From NCBI GenBank assembly GCA_000722615.1, contig JOKI01000011.1, positions 62,001 through 126,000 on the forward strand: a stretch of 64,000 nt of DNA. The letters run 5' to 3'. The stretch comes from Pseudorhizobium pelagicum (GTDB taxonomy: Bacteria > Pseudomonadota > Alphaproteobacteria > Rhizobiales > Rhizobiaceae). Shown piece by piece: positions 56,008 to 64,000 of this stretch (positions are counted from its first letter, which is position 1; the number at the start of each line of letters is the position of its first letter). Both the position numbers and the translations under genes were made by a program. The notes beneath the pieces are model-generated. The model saw only the letters and a list, made by a program, of their open reading frames with translations. It was not told where the DNA came from and ran no database searches.

Positions 56008-56963
56008 GTTGCGTTCCCGCCGTTTCTGGAGGCTGCCGCGATGACGGCATCGGCCATGGCCAGCGCATCCCGGCTGGCCGCCACATCGTGGACACGAAAG
56101 ATCGAGGCACCGGCAAGCCGCAGCATGGCCGTGGTGGCTGCCGTGGCGATATCGCGATCGGCGGCCACGTCATGGCCGGTTACCGACCCGAGGAACCGTT
56201 TTCGCGACGTGCCCACCAGCCAGGGTAGGCCCAGCACGTGCAGCTCTTCGAAGCGGGCCATGAGTTCAAGATTGTCCTCGGCATTCTTGGCAAAGCCGAA
56301 TCCCGGATCGAGGACGAGACTGTCGCGCCCGACCCCGGCGTCACGGGCGATGGCGAGAGATTGTCCGAAGAATTCCAGCTGGTCGGCGATCAGGTCGGCG
56401 TGTCTGCGTCCATCACGGCCGCGCCCCGTGTGCATGATGCAGAGCCCGGCACCCGTCTGCGCCGCCACCTGGGCGATCTCCGGCTCCCGCTGCAGTCCAT
56501 GGACGTCGTTGATGATATGGGCGCCCGCCGCCACCGCCAGCCGCGCCGTCTCCGCCCGGTAGGTGTCGATGGAAATCAAGGCTTCGGTTTCGCGCGAGAG
56601 CCGTTCGATCACCGGAAGGACCCGGTCCTGCTCCTGTGCCGCACTCACCTCGTCGGCGCCCGGGCGGGTTGATTCGCCGCCGATATCCAGGATCGACGCC
56701 CCCTTCTTCACGCAGGACAGAGCAAAGTCGATCGCCTGGGCGCTGTCGACGAAGCGGCCCCCATCGGAGAAGGAATCAGGCGTAACATTGACGATGGCCA
56801 TGATATGGCCGTGGTTGCCCAGTTCAAGGTTGCGCGTGCGGACCTGCCACAGGATGGTCTGGTCTGGCGCGGCCGAGGCGGCCTTTGTCCAGGAGTAACG
56901 CAAATTTTTGTGCCTTCTTGTTGCGCTGCCGACGCCTATGCCGCAAGCTCCTCCAAAGTTCAA
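56004..56963 (-). CDS. folP: Dihydropteroate synthase
   Basis: Joins p-aminobenzoate to the pterin pyrophosphate; target of sulfonamides. TIM-barrel signatures are MAIVNVTPDSFSDGGRF, DIGGESTRPGA, SIDTYRAE, INDVHGL, DPGFGFAKNAEDN and GTSRKRFLG. The start is uncertain: the ATG at 56963 (MNFGGACGIG) is the only one upstream of the first strand. The next ATG (56801) would remove the strand LELGNHGHI, and a TTG lies near residue 21. The 30 N-terminal residues are not family-like, so a TTG start is quite possible. Confidence 0.92.
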   Translation of the reverse strand: MNFGGACGIGVGSATRRHKNLRYSWTKAASAAPDQTILWQVRTRNLELGNHGHIMAIVNVTPDSFSDGGRFVDSAQAIDFALSCVKKGASILDIGGESTRPGADEVSAAQEQDRVLPVIERLSRETEALISIDTYRAETARLAVAAGAHIINDVHGLQREPEIAQVAAQTGAGLCIMHTGRGRDGRRHADLIADQLEFFGQSLAIARDAGVGRDSLVLDPGFGFAKNAEDNLELMARFEELHVLGLPWLVGTSRKRFLGSVTGHDVAADRDIATAATTAMLRLAGASIFRVHDVAASRDALAMADAVIAAASRNGGNAT

Positions 56964-56980
56964 CGTCTGCAGGCTGAAGA

Positions 56981-57601
56981 ATGCCCCTGATTACAAGATT
57001 CCGCTGCCTGCTCGGCGGAACAGTCGCTTTGTGCCTGACGGTGACTGCGGCCAACGCCGATCCCCTGATCAGCAAGACATACGGTTACTTCAGCATCGGC
57101 GGCCGCACGGCCGAAGACCTGGACAGCGAGCTGGAACGACGCGGTCCCCTCACCCAGGCGACCGGCCATCGCCACCCCGGCGCGACGGAGATCAGCTTCG
57201 GCGGCGAAGTCACCTATGTGGAACGCAGCGGCCGCTGCTCGGTCGGGGCTGCCAAGGTCACTCTCAAGACGCATATCATCCTGCCGCGCTGGAGCAACCG
57301 CCGCCGCGCGGAACAGGACCTACGCTTCATCTGGGATACCTTGTCCGCCGACATCAAGCGGCACGAGGAGCGCCATGCCGAGATCGCACGCAATTATGCA
57401 CGCACTTTGGAACAGGAGCTTCAGAACCTCCGCCCTGCATCCAACTGCGAGCAACTGGAAAGGCAGGTCGGCGCCACGACCCGGCGCGTGCTGGAATCGC
57501 ACGACCGGGAACAGGTCCGCTTCGATCGGGTGGAATCGACGAATTTCGACAGCCGGATGATGCGCCTCCTGAAATACCGTCAGCAGCAGAACGGCGGCTG
57601 A
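56981..57601 (+). CDS. DUF922 secreted predicted zinc protease
   Basis: 206 residues. Signal peptide MPLITRFRCLLGGTVALCLTVTAANA, then the DUF922 pattern YGYFSIGGRTAEDLDSELERRGPL...GATEISFGGEVTY. The metal-binding HEERH motif is at 128-132 in IKRHEERHAEIARNYA, followed by a coiled helix region. DUF922 proteins are predicted periplasmic metallopeptidases; activity is not proven. It is divergent from folP and convergent with the ferredoxin gene. Confidence 0.85.
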   Translation: MPLITRFRCLLGGTVALCLTVTAANADPLISKTYGYFSIGGRTAEDLDSELERRGPLTQATGHRHPGATEISFGGEVTYVERSGRCSVGAAKVTLKTHIILPRWSNRRRAEQDLRFIWDTLSADIKRHEERHAEIARNYARTLEQELQNLRPASNCEQLERQVGATTRRVLESHDREQVRFDRVESTNFDSRMMRLLKYRQQQNGG

Positions 57602-57629
57602 GGGCGGCCCGGAAACGGTCGCCCGCCGG

Positions 57630-57950
57630 CTAGGCCTGCCGCTCGGGAACGTTCACGACGAGCCCATCGAGCGCATCGGACATCTTGATCTGACAGGACA
57701 GTCGCGAGGTCGGCTTCACTTCATAGGCAAAGTCGAGCATGTCCTCTTCCATGGGCGACGGCGGTCCGACCCGCTCGGACCAGGCGTCATCGACATAGAC
57801 GTGACAGGTCGCACAGGCGCAGGCGCCGCCGCATTCGGCTTCGATGCCGGGCACGGAGTTGCGCACGGCATTCTCCATCACGGTCGATCCGTTGGCAGCA
57901 TCCAGGTCAAAGCGCGTTCCGTCGAAGGCGACGATGGTGATTTTCGTCAT
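57630..57950 (-). CDS. 2Fe-2S ferredoxin, adrenodoxin type
   Basis: 106 residues. The four cluster ligands follow the adrenodoxin spacing: C40-x5-C46-x2-C49-x36-C86 ([16 protein letters not shown], then RLSCQIKM). Conserved [12 protein letters not shown] precedes the last Cys. Such ferredoxins give electrons to P450s or to Fe-S/haem assembly. No partner reductase is adjacent. It lies between the DUF922 gene and the HPt gene. Confidence 0.93.
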   Translation of the reverse strand: MTKITIVAFDGTRFDLDAANGSTVMENAVRNSVPGIEAECGGACACATCHVYVDDAWSERVGPPSPMEEDMLDFAYEVKPTSRLSCQIKMSDALDGLVVNVPERQA

Positions 57951-58077
57951 GGTGTGGAGATCCGGTCAGTCTGATGCGAGGGAGGATCTGTCAGCCGACA
58001 AATCCCGGAGCCCGCCAAACATAGGGTGCACCTGCCCGGGCGGCAATGCCGCCACGGGATTGTCCGCGGTGCGTTTG

Positions 58078-58446
58078 TCAGCGGCAGAGCTTCAGGACGA
58101 AGTTCTCGGTTTCCAGGACCGCCGCGCCGAGCTTGGCCATCGCGGCCGCGTCGGCGCCATTCTCTTCCAGGCGTGCGGCAGCATCGGCAACCTTGAAGGC
58201 GCCGACCCCGGCTGCGGCACCCTGCAACCGGTGGGCGGCGGCAGTGATGCCGGCTGCGTCGCCGTTCGCGACGTCCCGCAGCGCCTGGCGCGCCTGCCGG
58301 ACGAAGGCCTGCAGGGCATCGATCTCGCGACCCTTGTCACCCAGGGTCTGCGCCGCGAGGTGGACGAGGTCGATGGGCCGAGACTGCGAGGGAGACAGGC
58401 CGCGGAGGGTGACGGGGGCTTCGAACGCGATGCTGAGAGCAGCCAT
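58078..58446 (-). CDS. Orphan histidine phosphotransfer (HPt) domain protein
   Basis: 122 residues: a leader MAALSIAFEAPVTLRGLSPSQSRPIDLVHLAAQTLGD, then a four-helix HPt bundle with the phospho-accepting His72 in AAHRLQGAAAGVGAFKVADAAARLEE. The H-x-L-x-G-A-A pattern is intact, so phosphotransfer is likely. No kinase or receiver is fused. An in-frame ATG at 58458 is an alternative start. It is divergent from the giant polar-growth gene and in the same block as cckA; whether it belongs to the CckA phosphorelay is unknown. Confidence 0.85.
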   Translation of the reverse strand: MAALSIAFEAPVTLRGLSPSQSRPIDLVHLAAQTLGDKGREIDALQAFVRQARQALRDVANGDAAGITAAAHRLQGAAAGVGAFKVADAAARLEENGADAAAMAKLGAAVLETENFVLKLCR

Positions 58447-58458
58447 GAGAGGTGCCAT

Positions 58459-58904
58459 TCCTTTGAACTTGAACTGTCACGATGGTGACGGAAGGCCCGC
58501 TCTATCCCGTTAAATTCCGGCACAAACGCGGCTGGAATCTTCGGCTATGGTTAATTTCGCCTAAGCCTCCCGATTTACAGGCGTTTCGGACGGTTTTATG
58601 GTTTAAATTCTGTTAACAAGGGTTTGCTCTGCGCGCGCTGAAAGGGCCCGCGAATTGTTAAGGCACGACAGATGTGCCACTACAACACGATTGGATGGGC
58701 AGGAGTCCGCTCCTGTCATCCCCGATGGCGCGCTGGTAAGCTTTCCTTATCATCCGTTTGCAAGAACGCCATCCAACTGATTGTAATTGGATTCCAAATG
58801 TCATGACGACACAAGGAATCCGGCAGGCATGATTTCCGGGTAGATCAATGGGCGGTTGATCAGCAGGGAAATAGCCGGGCGAGTCCGTAACGAGGCGTAA
58901 CCGC
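58459..58904. promoter_or_regulatory. Long control region upstream of the growth-pole gene, with TTAA and GANTC clusters
   Basis: About 450 bases between the HPt gene and the giant gene, more AT-rich than its surroundings. TTAA occurs at 58510, 58551, 58603, 58613 and 58658; the 58603/58613 pair is TTAA-N6-TTAA, close to the CtrA form TTAA-N7-TTAA. GANTC (CcrM site) occurs at 58535, 58703, 58790, 58816 and 58881. I saw no ORF or RNA gene. CtrA/CcrM control is inferred from these motifs. Confidence 0.5.
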
Positions 58905-61900
58905 ATGGCAAAGAACACCACGAGTGAAACGGTCGACGAAACGGCCTTCCAGGCTTTGGAAGACGCTCTGAAGATCGATTTCAATGACGAGCAAGACGCC
59001 CGTCGCAGGTCCGCGCCCCACGCCTCGGAGACCAGAGTGTCTGACACACCCAAGCAGCGTTCCTCAACCGCACGGCAAGACAATCCTGCCCAGCCGCCCC
59101 GCTCCCAGGCATCGGGCGAGCCCGTGGCGCGGGCACCCGCCTTCGAGCCGGCAAACGACGGCAGCCGGCGCAATACGCTGAACATGCTGAAATCGCTGGA
59201 AGGCGGCTCGATGCGTGCATCGCTGCGCAACGCCGCCATCGTTTCGGCGTTCTGGGCAATCGGCGGCCTCGGCCTTGCCCAGCTGCTCTACGGCAGCGCG
59301 CTGTGGCAGATGGGATCCGTCGCCGGTCTGATTTCCGCTCCCGGGATCGTTGCGATCGTCGTGGGCATCATCGTCCCGATCCTGCTGTTCTTCGCCTTCG
59401 CGATCATGATGGCTCGTGCGCAGGACCTGCGCAATGCCGCGCGCTCCATGGCAGAAGTGGCGCTTCGCCTCTCCGAACCGGAGACCGTTGCCGCCGAGCG
59501 CATCATGACCGTCGGCCAGGCCGTTCGCCGCGAAGTCTCGGCCATGAACGAAGGCATCGAACGGACGATCGCGCGGGCGACCGAGCTCGAGACGCTGGTT
59601 CATTCCGAGGTCAACGCGCTGGAGCGCAGCTATACGGACAACGAACTGCGGGTTCGCGGTCTCGTCCACGAACTCGGCTCGGAGCGCGACGCGATCGTCA
59701 ACCATGCCGAACGCATCCGGTCGTCGATCGTCGGCGCCCACGAACAGCTCAAGGAAGAGCTTTCGCTGGCCACCGAAGAGATCTCGATTCGCCTGGCGAC
59801 GTCCGGAGAAGCCTTCGCGTCGATGATCGACACGCGCGCGGCCGCCCTCACCGACAAGACCAATGCCGCCGGCGAGGCCCTCGGCTCGCTCCTGTCGGCC
59901 AAGGCCCAGGATCTTGTCGACACCCTCAGTTCGTCCGGCTTTGCGCTGGCGAGCGAGTTCGACGAGCGCCTCCAGACCCTGACGTCCACGCTTGCCGAAC
60001 GCGGCGAGGCTCTCCTCGGAGAATTCGAGACGCGTGCCTCGACGCTCGACGCCAATACCGAACGGTTGAATGCAGCGCTCGCGGACCGTACCCGGCAGCT
60101 GAACGAGACACTGGTGGCCCGCACGCGGGAAATCACCGAAGGTCTGGCCGAAGGCGAACGCAGCATCACCGGTTCGCTCGATGCCGTGCTGGCGTCGCTG
60201 AACCAGTCGCTGGACGACAAGGGCACCTCGTTCCGCCGCAATCTCCAGTCTGCCGCAGACGATGCGGTCATGGACCTCGACCTGCGCACCGGCCTCTTCG
60301 AGGAGCGGCTGCAGGCGACCGTCGGCCAGCTCAGCGCCACGTTCGACGAGGGTCTGACGCAGTTTGCCACGGCCTTCGACCAGCGCGCGGGCAATCTCGA
60401 CAGCAAGCTCATGGACAGCCTTGCGCGCATCAACGAAACGGTCGCCGGCGGCTCGGAGTCCATCGAAGGCATTCTCAGCACCAGCATCGCGCGGATCGGC
60501 GCGGCACTGACCGACCAGTCGCTGTCGCTGGCCACCACGCTCGGCACGGGTCAGGAAGTGCTGGATTCGATGCTGGAGAGCCGCACGCGCGAGCTCGGCG
60601 ACGCTCTTGCCGCCCGCACCAGCGAAATCACCAGCGCCTTCGGCAACACCCACGAGAACATCGATGCGGTCCTGGCCGGCCGCAGCAGCGTGCTGATCGG
60701 CGCGCTGACGGAGAGCCAGAAGCAGTTCGACCAGACGCTGGGCGAGCGCTCGGGTGCCGTCATCAGCGCGCTGGAAGGTGGGCAGCAGCGCTTCGTCGAG
60801 GCTCTCGACCAGCGGACCGCCGCCATCGAAGGCGCCGTCTCTGACGCGCCGGAACGGCTTGCCCAGCTGCTCGACGAGCGGGCATCCACCATTGCCCGCC
60901 ACCTTGAGGATGGCGAGCAGCGCATCGCCGACAGCTTCGACCAACGCGTCGCCACCCTGGGCCAGACGCTGTCGTCGAACGGCGACAGGATCGGCGAACT
61001 CCTCGACGACAAGACCATGGACATCAGCACGGCCCTTGCGCTCGGCGAAGATCGCATCGCCGGCATCCTGACCGGTCTTGCCGAGACACCGGAGCGCATC
61101 ACCACCGTGCTCGACGAACGCGCGGCCGTCTTTGCCCGTCATATCGAGGATGGCGAACAGCGGATCGGCGAAGACCTCGACCGTCGCGTCGCCGCCATTG
61201 CCCAGACCCTGTCGTCCAACGGCGACCGTCTCGGCGAACTCTTCGACGACAAGACGATGGACATCAGCACCACCTTCGCGCTCGGCGAAGACCGGATCTC
61301 GAGCATCCTCGGCACGCTTGCCGAGACGCCGGAACGTGTCGCGACCGTGCTCGACGAACGGGCCGCCGTGATTGCGGAGACGCTCTCGACGAACGGTGAA
61401 CGCCTCGGCGAGCTTCTCGACGACAAGACGATGGAGATCAGCACCGCATTTGCCCTTGGCGAAGACCGCATCGCCGGCATCCTCGGCAATCTTGCCGACA
61501 CGCCGGAGCGTGTTTCGAGCGTCCTCGACGAACGCGCCGCAGCCATCGCGCGTCACATCGAGGAAGGCGAACAACGCCTCGGTGACAGCGTCGATCGGCG
61601 GGTTGCGGGTCTCACCGAGGCACTCTCTGCCAATGGTGACCGTCTCGGCGAGCTCCTCGACGACAAGACGATGGAGATCAGCACCGCTTTTGCGCTCGGG
61701 GAAGACCGGATCGCCGGCATTCTCAGCAATCTTGCCGATACGCCAGAGCGCCTCTCCAGCGTGCTCGACGAGCGCGCCAGCGCCATCGCGCAGCATATCG
61801 AGCAGGGCGAAGCCCGCCTCGGCAAGACCCTAGACCAGCGGGTTGCCGGATTTGCCGAGATCGTCGCCGCCAATGGCGACAAGATCGGCGAAATGCTCGA

Positions 61901-64000
61901 CGACAAGACGATGGAACTCAGCACTGCCTTTGCGCTTGGCGAACACCGCATCTCCGGAATCCTGAGCAGCGTCGCCGATACGCCGGAGCGCCTGTCTGCG
62001 GTTCTCGACGAAAGAGCAGCGGCAATCCTTCGGCACATCGAGGATGGCGAGCAGCGCCTCGGCGAAAGCCTCGACCAGCGCGTTGCCGGCTTCGCGCAGA
62101 CCGTATCGTCGAACGGCGAGCGGATTGGCGAGCTGCTTGACGACAAGGCCCTCGAACTCAGCACCGCCTTTGCCCTTGGCGAAGACCGGCTGGCCGGCAT
62201 GCTCGACGAGCGGACCGACAAGCTCGTCGCCAGCGCTTCCGACGCAGGCAGCCGGATCGAGGCATCGGTCGGCCAGGTGTCGGAACGGATCGAAACGGTG
62301 CTCGGCGAAGGCGCCAGCCGGCTGGAGAGCAATCTTGCGGCAGGAACGGACCGGCTCGGGACGACGCTCGGCAGCGGACACGAGCGTGTCGCCGAGACTC
62401 TGTCGACGATGCATGATCAATTTGCCGCCACGGTCACCGCTGCGAACCAGCAGTTGGAAGAGACCCTCGGCTCCAACTACGATCGCCTGCGCTCCACGCT
62501 CGAGAAGCGTGGCGACATGATCTCGGTCGCCCTCACCCAGGCCCACGACCAGATCGTCGACCTGATGTCCGACCAGGTGACGACCATCGGCACGACGATC
62601 GCCACCAGCGCCGGCCTGCTGGAAATGTCGCTGGAGCTGCAGCAGGAAGAGTTCCGGGCCGCCATCGACGGCGCCGGCACAGACCTGGAGCAGCGTCTCA
62701 GCTCCACCGCCGGCACCATCGCCGCCAAACTGAACGACGCCGCGCAGGAAATTACCCGCTCTGCCGACGAGTTTTCCGGCCGCATCGAACATACGGTCGG
62801 CAGCGTTGCCGCCGCCCTCAACGACAGCGGCAGCAAGATCGAAACCACGTTCGGCGGTCTCGAAGGCCGGATCCGCGACGAACTGGCGGGCGTCACGGAG
62901 CTGGTCGATGGTGCCGGACGCAATCTCGGCGATACGCTCGCCCAGCGCACCGCCGATCTCGAGCGCGTCAGCACCGATGCCCACGACCGGATCGCCGGCA
63001 CGATGGACAGCGGCACAGCACGTCTCGACGAACGCCTTTCGACCATGGATCGCGCCCTGACGATCGGCCTCGACAATGTCTCGCGGACCATCGAGGGCAA
63101 GGCTGCAGGCCTTGCCGCGACGCTGCGGGAAGCCGTGACCGCTGCCGCAGAGGGCATGGACAGCGAAGCCATGCGCTCCGCAGAGATGCTGACACGCGCC
63201 GGCGCCGAGTTCACGGACGAGCTCTCGAACCGCAATGCGGAGTTCACCAAATCGATCGAGGAGCGCTCGAACGAGATCGTCACACGGATTTCCGAAACTC
63301 AGAGCCGCCTTGCAGGCCAGGCCGCCACGGTGGCGCAAGCCTTCTCCGAGGCCGGCAATTCCATCGTCAACAAGGTGGCCGAGGCCGATTCTCTCGTCAA
63401 ACGACAGGTGAACGCGATCTCGCAGGCGCTGGGCGAAGCAGAGCAGGCTCTGGAAGCCCGCGGCGGCGCATTGCGCGGCACGCTGTCCAACACCGCCGCC
63501 GAACTGCAGGCGGCCATGGACAACGTCGACAAGGCGCTTGCCGCCCGCGGCGATGCGATCCGCTCGGCACTCGACAGCCGCGCTCGCGACCTCAATTCGA
63601 TGCTGGCCAGCCGCACCACGGAACTGTCGCGCATCATCGAGGAACAGGCCAAGCCGGTCGTCGAGGAATATGCGGTCGCCAGCCAGTCCGCCGCCGACCA
63701 GATTGCCGTCGCCACCCAGGAAGGCACCGATCGCCTCGCTGCCGCCGTCAACGAGAGCGCCGGCCGGATCCGCAACGAGAACAATGCGCTCGTCGATGCG
63801 ATCGCATCGCGGACCAACGAGGCGCTGTCGGCCCTCACGCAGCGGGCGGAGAATACCGCCGGTGCGATTCTCGCGGTCGAACGCGGCCTCACCGGCAACG
63901 TCAACGCCCTGATCGACCGGCTCGCGGAAAGCAATTCCGGGATCACCGACATCGTCGAGCGGGCGACCCGCAACATCACATCCGCAGCCGACCAGGCATC
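58905..64000 (+). CDS. Giant two-TM coiled-coil protein, probable GROWTH POLE RING (GPR/RgsE-like) protein; 3' end beyond window
   Basis: At least 1698 codons without a stop. The first 105 residues are polar and disordered (MAKNTTSETVDETAFQ). Two TM segments follow (about 110-130 and 146-170), then over 1500 residues of helix with apolipoprotein-like periodicity, rich in L-x-x-x-L and DER/ERI heads. An array of 80-residue repeats covers about 644-1103. This architecture is that of the Rhizobiales GPR/RgsE proteins, often annotated kinesin-like or apolipoprotein-like, which form the ring at the growth pole and are needed for rod shape. Assignment rests on architecture, size and cckA/HPt context, not on alignment. 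Confidence 0.7.
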   Translation, partial: MAKNTTSETVDETAFQALEDALKIDFNDEQDARRRSAPHASETRVSDTPKQRSSTARQDNPAQPPRSQASGEPVARAPAFEPANDGSRRNTLNMLKSLEGGSMRASLRNAAIVSAFWAIGGLGLAQLLYGSALWQMGSVAGLISAPGIVAIVVGIIVPILLFFAFAIMMARAQDLRNAARSMAEVALRLSEPETVAAERIMTVGQAVRREVSAMNEGIERTIARATELETLVHSEVNALERSYTDNELRVRGLVHELGSERDAIVNHAERIRSSIVGAHEQLKEELSLATEEISIRLATSGEAFASMIDTRAAALTDKTNAAGEALGSLLSAKAQDLVDTLSSSGFALASEFDERLQTLTSTLAERGEALLGEFETRASTLDANTERLNAALADRTRQLNETLVARTREITEGLAEGERSITGSLDAVLASLNQSLDDKGTSFRRNLQSAADDAVMDLDLRTGLFEERLQATVGQLSATFDEGLTQFATAFDQRAGNLDSKLMDSLARINETVAGGSESIEGILSTSIARIGAALTDQSLSLATTLGTGQEVLDSMLESRTRELGDALAARTSEITSAFGNTHENIDAVLAGRSSVLIGALTESQKQFDQTLGERSGAVISALEGGQQRFVEALDQRTAAIEGAVSDAPERLAQLLDERASTIARHLEDGEQRIADSFDQRVATLGQTLSSNGDRIGELLDDKTMDISTALALGEDRIAGILTGLAETPERITTVLDERAAVFARHIEDGEQRIGEDLDRRVAAIAQTLSSNGDRLGELFDDKTMDISTTFALGEDRISSILGTLAETPERVATVLDERAAVIAETLSTNGERLGELLDDKTMEISTAFALGEDRIAGILGNLADTPERVSSVLDERAAAIARHIEEGEQRLGDSVDRRVAGLTEALSANGDRLGELLDDKTMEISTAFALGEDRIAGILSNLADTPERLSSVLDERASAIAQHIEQGEARLGKTLDQRVAGFAEIVAANGDKIGEMLDDKTMELSTAFALGEHRISGILSSVADTPERLSAVLDERAAAILRHIEDGEQRLGESLDQRVAGFAQTVSSNGERIGELLDDKALELSTAFALGEDRLAGMLDERTDKLVASASDAGSRIEASVGQVSERIETVLGEGASRLESNLAAGTDRLGTTLGSGHERVAETLSTMHDQFAATVTAANQQLEETLGSNYDRLRSTLEKRGDMISVALTQAHDQIVDLMSDQVTTIGTTIATSAGLLEMSLELQQEEFRAAIDGAGTDLEQRLSSTAGTIAAKLNDAAQEITRSADEFSGRIEHTVGSVAAALNDSGSKIETTFGGLEGRIRDELAGVTELVDGAGRNLGDTLAQRTADLERVSTDAHDRIAGTMDSGTARLDERLSTMDRALTIGLDNVSRTIEGKAAGLAATLREAVTAAAEGMDSEAMRSAEMLTRAGAEFTDELSNRNAEFTKSIEERSNEIVTRISETQSRLAGQAATVAQAFSEAGNSIVNKVAEADSLVKRQVNAISQALGEAEQALEARGGALRGTLSNTAAELQAAMDNVDKALAARGDAIRSALDSRARDLNSMLASRTTELSRIIEEQAKPVVEEYAVASQSAADQIAVATQEGTDRLAAAVNESAGRIRNENNALVDAIASRTNEALSALTQRAENTAGAILAVERGLTGNVNALIDRLAESNSGITDIVERATRNITSAADQA
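60834..62213 (+). repeat. Array of 80-residue (240-bp) in-frame repeats in the growth-pole gene
   Basis: Consensus unit begins SNGDRIGELLDDKTM and later has TPERLSSVLDERAA and EDGEQRLGESLDQRVAG. Full copies: 60966-61205, 61380-61619, 61620-61859, 61860-62099. A short copy, 61206-61379, lacks exactly 22 residues (the IEDGEQR...RRVAA part). The array opens with a 44-residue end fragment (60834-60965) and closes with a partial copy from 62100 that lacks about 14 residues before LDER. Confidence 0.9.

Noticed and set aside
59064..61796. A 910-codon open frame on the minus strand
   Set aside because: It mirrors the repeats of the growth-pole gene. The apparent repeats in it are only the complement of the real 240-bp units.
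60966..62099. Regular DNA repeats as a CRISPR or satellite array
   Set aside because: Units are 240 bp, contiguous, in frame and vary mainly at third positions. They encode a helical repeat, with no spacers.

Overview
The window looks like core chromosome of an alphaproteobacterium of the order Rhizobiales, in the Rhizobium/Agrobacterium group. The evidence is a suf operon with two cysteine desulfurases and both Irr-like and RirA-like sites, a split purS/purQ/purL FGAM synthase with a DUF1476 (ATP synthase zeta inhibitor) neighbour, a recA promoter carrying a GAAC-N7-GTAC SOS box, a CckA cell-cycle kinase, a DksA with a single cysteine, and a giant two-TM coiled-coil protein that resembles the Agrobacterium GROWTH POLE RING protein. 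Base composition is high in GC throughout. I saw no rRNA, tRNA, CRISPR, prophage or insertion sequence. TTG and GTG starts are common.

Layout. 1-5968 (minus strand): sufS2-sufB-sufC-sufD-sufS1, cut by the left edge. 6200-9328: a hydrolase, a membrane diguanylate cyclase and anmK. 9431-18213: tyrS, a very large AsmA/DUF3971 envelope protein, bcp, an M23 peptidase, an RhlE-type helicase and a Nudix protein. 18220-23899 (minus): a TfoX-N protein, then a molybdo-hydroxylase maturation cluster reading flavin reductase, MoxR ATPase, CoxE-like VWA protein, two half-size XdhC/CoxI proteins and an MPT-binding/MobA-like fusion. 24069-28915: an amino-acid-type binding protein, rpe, purB, a DUF2189 membrane protein and a small serine hydrolase. 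28991-36679: DUF1476, then purC-purS-small coiled-coil ORF-purQ, a lipoprotein, a PagL-like outer-membrane protein, purL, an unrecognised membrane protein, bolA and a CGFS glutaredoxin. 36742-43706: an MFS pump, then recA-alaS-ttcA-inositol-phosphatase on the minus strand. 43948-46779: pseudouridine kinase/glycosidase and a DMT exporter. 46823-58458: cckA, a FliO-like protein, dksA, sixA, ycjX-ycjF, a secreted protein, folP-folB-folK, a DUF922 protein, a 2Fe-2S ferredoxin and an orphan HPt protein. 58905 to the right edge: the giant growth-pole protein, open at the window end.

Functional links. Iron-sulfur metabolism recurs: suf, BolA plus CGFS glutaredoxin, ferredoxin, and TtcA as an FeS enzyme. 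Purine synthesis occupies 25957-27258 and 29643-35156. The right third joins cell-cycle signalling (CckA, HPt) with polar growth. The 450-base gap before the giant gene has clustered TTAA half sites and five GANTC sites, which fits CtrA/CcrM-type control. The most unusual object is that gene: it contains an array of 80-residue repeats whose short copies have lost exactly 22 and about 14 residues, so the coiled-coil register is kept.
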